Origin: Punica granatum
Taxonomy: Eukaryota > Streptophyta > Magnoliopsida > Myrtales > Lythraceae
Direction: 5' to 3'
Length of the DNA: 64,000 nucleotides
Assembly (NCBI RefSeq): GCF_007655135.1
Contig: NC_045132.1
Location: forward strand, 5,394,001-5,458,000
Position numbers and translations under genes: made by a program. A model generated the notes under the pieces. It was given only the letters and a program-made list of their open reading frames with translations, did no database searches and was not told the origin of the DNA. Below, in pieces: positions 60,190-64,000 of this stretch. Within the stretch, counting starts at the first letter, position 1, and each line of letters starts with the position of its first letter.

Positions 60190-60785
60190 ATGTTATAAGG
60201 TAGGATATTATAAATGGAGTAATTTTCTAAATTGGCAGCTACAATATGTTACTTTTTTTAAAAAAATTATATTGCATGCCTTTTAAAAAATCAATTTCAG
60301 GGATTATTGAGGAAAAACACAATATTCATTAGTTTTTATCAATTTAAAATAAGTATTTCTTTGATGTTAAATTAATTAGTATGATTAGTGTTATAAGGTA
60401 GGATATTATAAATGGAATACTTTTCTAAATTGGCAGCTACAATATTTTAATTTTTTTTTTAAAAATTATATTGCAAGCCTTTAAAAAAATCAATTTCATG
60501 GATTATTGAGGAAAAACACAATATTCATTAGTTTTTATCAATTTAAAATAAGTATTTCTTTGATGTTAAATTAATTAGTATGATTAATGTTATAAGGTAG
60601 GATATTATAAATGCAGTAATTTTCTAAATTGGCAGCTACAATATGTTACTTTTTTTTAAAAAAATTATATTGCATGCCTTTAAAAAAATCAATTTCATGG
60701 ATTATTGAGGAAAAACACAATATTCATTAGTTTTTATCAATTTAAAATAAGTATTTCTTTGATGTTAAATTAATTAGTATGATAT
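60190..60785. repeat. Tandem triplication, about 198-bp unit
   Basis: Three consecutive copies start at about 60193, 60391 and 60590 (ttataaggtaggatattata). They are nearly identical, differing mainly in T/A homopolymer lengths. AT-rich and non-coding. Copies 1 and 3 look closer to each other than to copy 2. Confidence 0.95.
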
Positions 60786-61005
60786 TCATGATAAGTTATG
60801 TAGATTAAATTTATCATATATGCTAAGGGCATTGGCCAAAAAACAAATTCTTGATTGATATATTTTCTTTCAAGCTCTATATGATATTCATGAACTTGTA
60901 ATGATTGATATTCACGATAAGTTCTGGAGATTAAATTTATCATACATGCTAAGGGCATTGGCCAAAAATCAAATTCTTGATTGATATATTTTCTTTCATA
61001 TCCCA
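60781..61005. repeat. Tandem duplication, about 126-bp unit
   Basis: Two copies share gatattca.gataagtt, gattaaatttatcata and atgctaagggcattggcc, with the last word at 60821 and 60947. On the minus strand an 89-codon open frame (60770-61039) spans both, with the repeated peptide ERKYINQEF..WPMPLA. I do not recognise it. Confidence 0.88.
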
Positions 61006-61071
61006 ACACGGTTTCCTCTATTTGGATTCTCCACAACATTTTTATTGGCGTAAGTTTCTCATAATAACTAA

Positions 61072-61110
61072 CTAGTCATTTCACCCACCCATCATGCGGG
61101 ATTGTTATTC
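61072..61110 (-). mobile_element. Helitron-like 3' end (minus strand)
   Basis: On the minus strand atcccgcatgatgggtggg is followed by tgaaatgaCTAG and T. The hairpin is imperfect but the spacing and CTAG-T border fit. Confidence 0.42.
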
Positions 61111-62204
61111 AAAGAAATTTGTATATTTTATTATTTAATTGAATGTTTAAACATATTAATTAGTATATGATTGTGTAATTTATTCTTTAATACTTATTAA
61201 ATTAACGTTGAACAAAAGAATATTAAATTTACAAAAAGTATTATATTTTATAAATATGATTAGTAAAATCATATATTTTTAATTATTTTAGTTAAAATTA
61301 ATGTTGTTAAACCACCACATTAATTTAAACATGAAATTCTCAAAACGAAAAAAATAACATAACAACAATTAATGCATAATATTAATTTATTCCATACACA
61401 ATATAATAGAATTATTATCTAATGATTTATATATAAAATAATATAAAATATGTAATCTAATAATAATCTTGCGAAATGCGGGATGAAGCGATTATTCTAT
61501 TAATCCAAGTTCCTACAAGCATTGCAAGAATGTTTTGTAATAAATTCAAAACATATAACTATTGAAAAAAGTGCTATACGTCTAGACAATTCAAAAACTG
61601 GAATATTTGATGAACAATTATGTCGCCCCATTTGATTATTTTTATTAGTTAATTGAATTTCTCAGCCTAAAATTTATATAAAAATGAAAATTGATTGATT
61701 TTCCATTCCTATCCTCATTCCTTGGGAGATCCCATGGAATTGATGATTCCCCGATATGGGGGAATCGATTCGCCAATACAAGAGAACCGGAAATCGAATT
61801 CTTTCAATTAAACAACTGCAATCAGAACGCTTTATATATATTATGATTTTCTTCTTATTTGAAACGAACCAAACGAGCTTACATATATTCTTTTTAGTGT
61901 GTTTTTTGATATTTAAAAGTCCAATGCGTCTCAACTAATAAAGTTCCGCAAGTCAACTCTCTACAAGATAGATTTCTCTCAATCAATATTTTTTTTTTCC
62001 ATTCACAAGACTCAAATATGAAACCAAGCTACTTAAATCAACACTTATTGGTGCGCTTACATATTTATTTTTCAAGAAAATGTAAAAGATTGAAATTAGT
62101 TCGGTTGGCTAGCATTTTTATTTGTTTTAGTCGAAAAATTACGGGAATCTCCTACAATACATATATATCTCTTTTTAGTAAAACTAAATAGCAATAATGA
62201 AGTT
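61111..62204. other. AT-rich intergenic DNA, no gene seen
   Basis: Short open frames only. A word similar to the Helitron-like end (gcgaaatgcgggatgaag) lies near 61471. Confidence 0.4.
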
Positions 62205-62525
62205 TTTAATGCAGTCCCGAACTCTGGTGAATTCCCGTTTGATTTTTTAAATTTTTTTAAACTCGATTTAACTTAATTTATTTTTAATTTAACGATACAA
62301 TCATTACTTTTTTCTTTTTCTTCAATTTTTTTAACCATTCAATTCAATTTTTAATATTAAATTCTCTCAATTATTCATCACTTTTTTCACAATTCAACAA
62401 CACAATTATTACTTTCTCTAAACTATTCATTACATTTTCATATTTTTTCTCATAATTTAACAATATAATAATTACAAATTAATTAGAACAAAAACTCAAC
62501 TCTACTCAACTCTAAAAACAAACGC
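62205..62525 (-). mobile_element. MITE family M1, copy (reverse)
   Basis: Minus-strand relative of the other M1 copies: tttttaattaattt, tattcattac and caactctactcaactct words, ending aacaaacgcaaaa. AT-rich, non-coding. Confidence 0.5.
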
Positions 62526-63000
62526 AAAATATTCTTTCGTTTTCAATGATAAATCTCCGAGAGTTCTGCCTTGAAATCAAAAAGTAAGCCGAGACTCGGT
62601 TGACGGCCATATTTTTTATCCTTTGACGTTTAACCCAAAGAGAGACGTGGAGGAGAGTCTGAAGTGTTCAAATACCCTCAATAAATAATGTCATTGTTCA
62701 TATATCGAAAAAAGAATTTTATATATTGGATTCATATAGATCTCTCTTACAAAAAAAAACCATATATAGATATAGATATAATTCTTTGTATTGACGAAGT
62801 CATCTGCGTCTAACTAGTATGAAGATCTAGGTGAAGGGCACGCGTACCAAGGTTAGTATTTCTTGAGCTCGTATAGGGTATCACACATACATCGTGTATC
62901 CGTCTCATGTGAGATCAGTCACTATTAATTAAGTACTTGAACGAAAACGTACGTGATACAGGTTTATGTAAGGACGAATCGATTTTTATTGAGTTATGGA
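62526..63000. other. Spacer, no gene seen
   Basis: No recognised feature apart from repeated gtaaggacgaatc words continuing to 63050. Confidence 0.35.
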
Positions 63001-63200
63001 GCCTGAAGTACTGCGATTTCGGATTTATGTAAGGACGAATCATTAGTGATGTAATTAGGATTTGTTCCTTTTATAAATAGCAGCTTATATCTCTTGTAAT
63101 CCTAACTAAAAAAAATAGTAGATTATCTGGTTTGGCGGCGCCCCCAGACGTAATCAGAATTTCTTCTCTGACGAACTAAATAATTAATTTCGTGTGTTTT
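63000..63200 (+). mobile_element. LTR-like fragment
   Basis: A TATA-like cttttataaatagcagc (about 63068) is followed by cttgtaatcctaac and cttctctgacgaac words, as in the 3' half of many copia LTRs. No partner LTR, PBS or coding remnant is nearby, so it may be a solo or truncated LTR. Confidence 0.3.
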
Positions 63201-63401
63201 TTTTACTTTTCGTTCATATTTTCTTTTACTATCGTATATTTTTCGGAACAATTTTTAGTCCTGTATAGCACATTACATCCCCGTCTCATGAGAGAGGGAA
63301 AATCAATCTCTTTCATCTTTTATCAGTTTGGGCGGAGCGTTTTAATTTCTCAGCTTATCTTGTGGGGCCTCTTTAACTTATTTAGTTTCAATTATTTATG
63401 A

Positions 63402-63592
63402 TGCGTTTGATTTGTTAGTGTGATTTTAAAATTATGATTTTGATTTTGATTTTGATTTCGATTTTGATTGTGGAAAAAGACAAATGAGATGGTATTATAA
63501 ATTTGACTTGGGAAACATGTATTTTTATTGTGTAGTGTGTTGAATTAAAATCAAAATTATGATTTTAAAATCACACTAACTTTTCAAACGCA
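63402..63592. mobile_element. Short MITE with about 45-bp TIRs
   Basis: tgcgtttgatttgttagtgtg at the left is inverted as cacactaacttttcaaacgca at the right, and the pairing continues through attttaaaatcat-type words. The body is about 190 bp. The flanking duplication is unclear. Confidence 0.72.
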
Positions 63593-64000
63593 ACCTTACT
63601 AGCTGTTAGATTAACCTTTTGTAGAGAGATTCACAGTCATAAAAAGTTAATCTACCAATATATATACATTATACATATATATATATATATATATAACAAA
63701 ATAGATGATTTCTAAAATGGGACTCAAATTCTTTTATATTAAGATCATAAATCATCTTTATAATCGAAAATAAAAGGAGACCCGAGAAATTTGCTTTATC
63801 TTGCACGAGGAGCTCATCAAAAGTTCTCTTGCGTGCCATGTATGGATATGATTGCACTTCAACAGGAAGCCCCTCCCCCTTTCCTTTAAGTCAACCATTC
63901 CACTAATTGCTTCATTCCCCGTCTCCACATATCCTCCATGTACATATCTACTTCAAGAAATTCGACATCTCACTTTTTAATAAATTATCAAATCGTCGCG
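63593..64000. other. Right edge, no gene seen
   Basis: AT-rich with a (TA)n tract at about 63676-63695. The 62-codon minus-strand frame (63669-63857) has no known domain. Confidence 0.4.

Noticed and set aside
60190..60785. CRISPR-like array
   Set aside because: Three 198-bp units are directly adjacent with no unique spacers, in a plant genome. It is a plain tandem repeat.

Overview
The window is plant nuclear DNA, most probably from a eudicot. It is AT-rich and intron-bearing, carries plant-type genes, and is full of plant transposon families (MULE, hAT, CACTA, Helitron-like, Ty1/copia, Ty3/gypsy Tat, TRIM, SINE). I cannot name the species. No bacterial, organellar or viral signal was seen.

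Five genes look intact. In order they are: a CCCH zinc-finger protein (minus, 18594-21768, four coding exons, 460 aa); GDP-mannose 4,6-dehydratase (plus, 37569-39616, three exons, 372 aa); a BORCS5/myrlysin-like protein (minus, 41223-43991, six exons, 207 aa); Mediator subunit 8 (minus, 44710-48708, about twelve coding exons, about 561 aa); and a histone H1 of the short H1.3-like type (plus, 52384-53212, two exons, 216 aa). They are unrelated housekeeping or regulatory functions, with no sign of a metabolic cluster. All exon limits were placed by hand from reading frame and GT/AG sites. One MED8 junction has no canonical donor.

Layout. 1-2.7 kb: a complete Pack-MULE with a perfect 9-bp target duplication, carrying an antisense MAKR-like gene copy and an LRR-receptor-kinase piece, then a CACTA end and a hAT-type element. 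3-11 kb: hAT and MULE-type inverted-repeat elements. 10.9-15.6 kb: a TRIM on the minus strand followed by a decayed Tat-lineage Ty3/gypsy element. 16-18.5 kb: an inverted-repeat element and a strong hairpin. 18.6-22 kb: the CCCH gene. 22-35 kb: MULE, deleted copia, MITEs and AT-rich DNA. 34.9-37.2 kb: a possible Helitron holding a truncated MULE transposase. 37.5-53.2 kb: the gene-rich block, including a SUFB pseudogene and a duplicated BORCS5 5' end just upstream of MED8. 53-64 kb: MITEs, a SINE, a 198-bp tandem triplication and LTR remnants.

I did not find a clearly new multi-gene system. The most interesting points are the Pack-MULE with its open chimeric frame, the shared 5' sequence of BORCS5 and MED8, a PP1-docking-like motif at the N-terminus of the CCCH protein, and several element families with two or more copies here.
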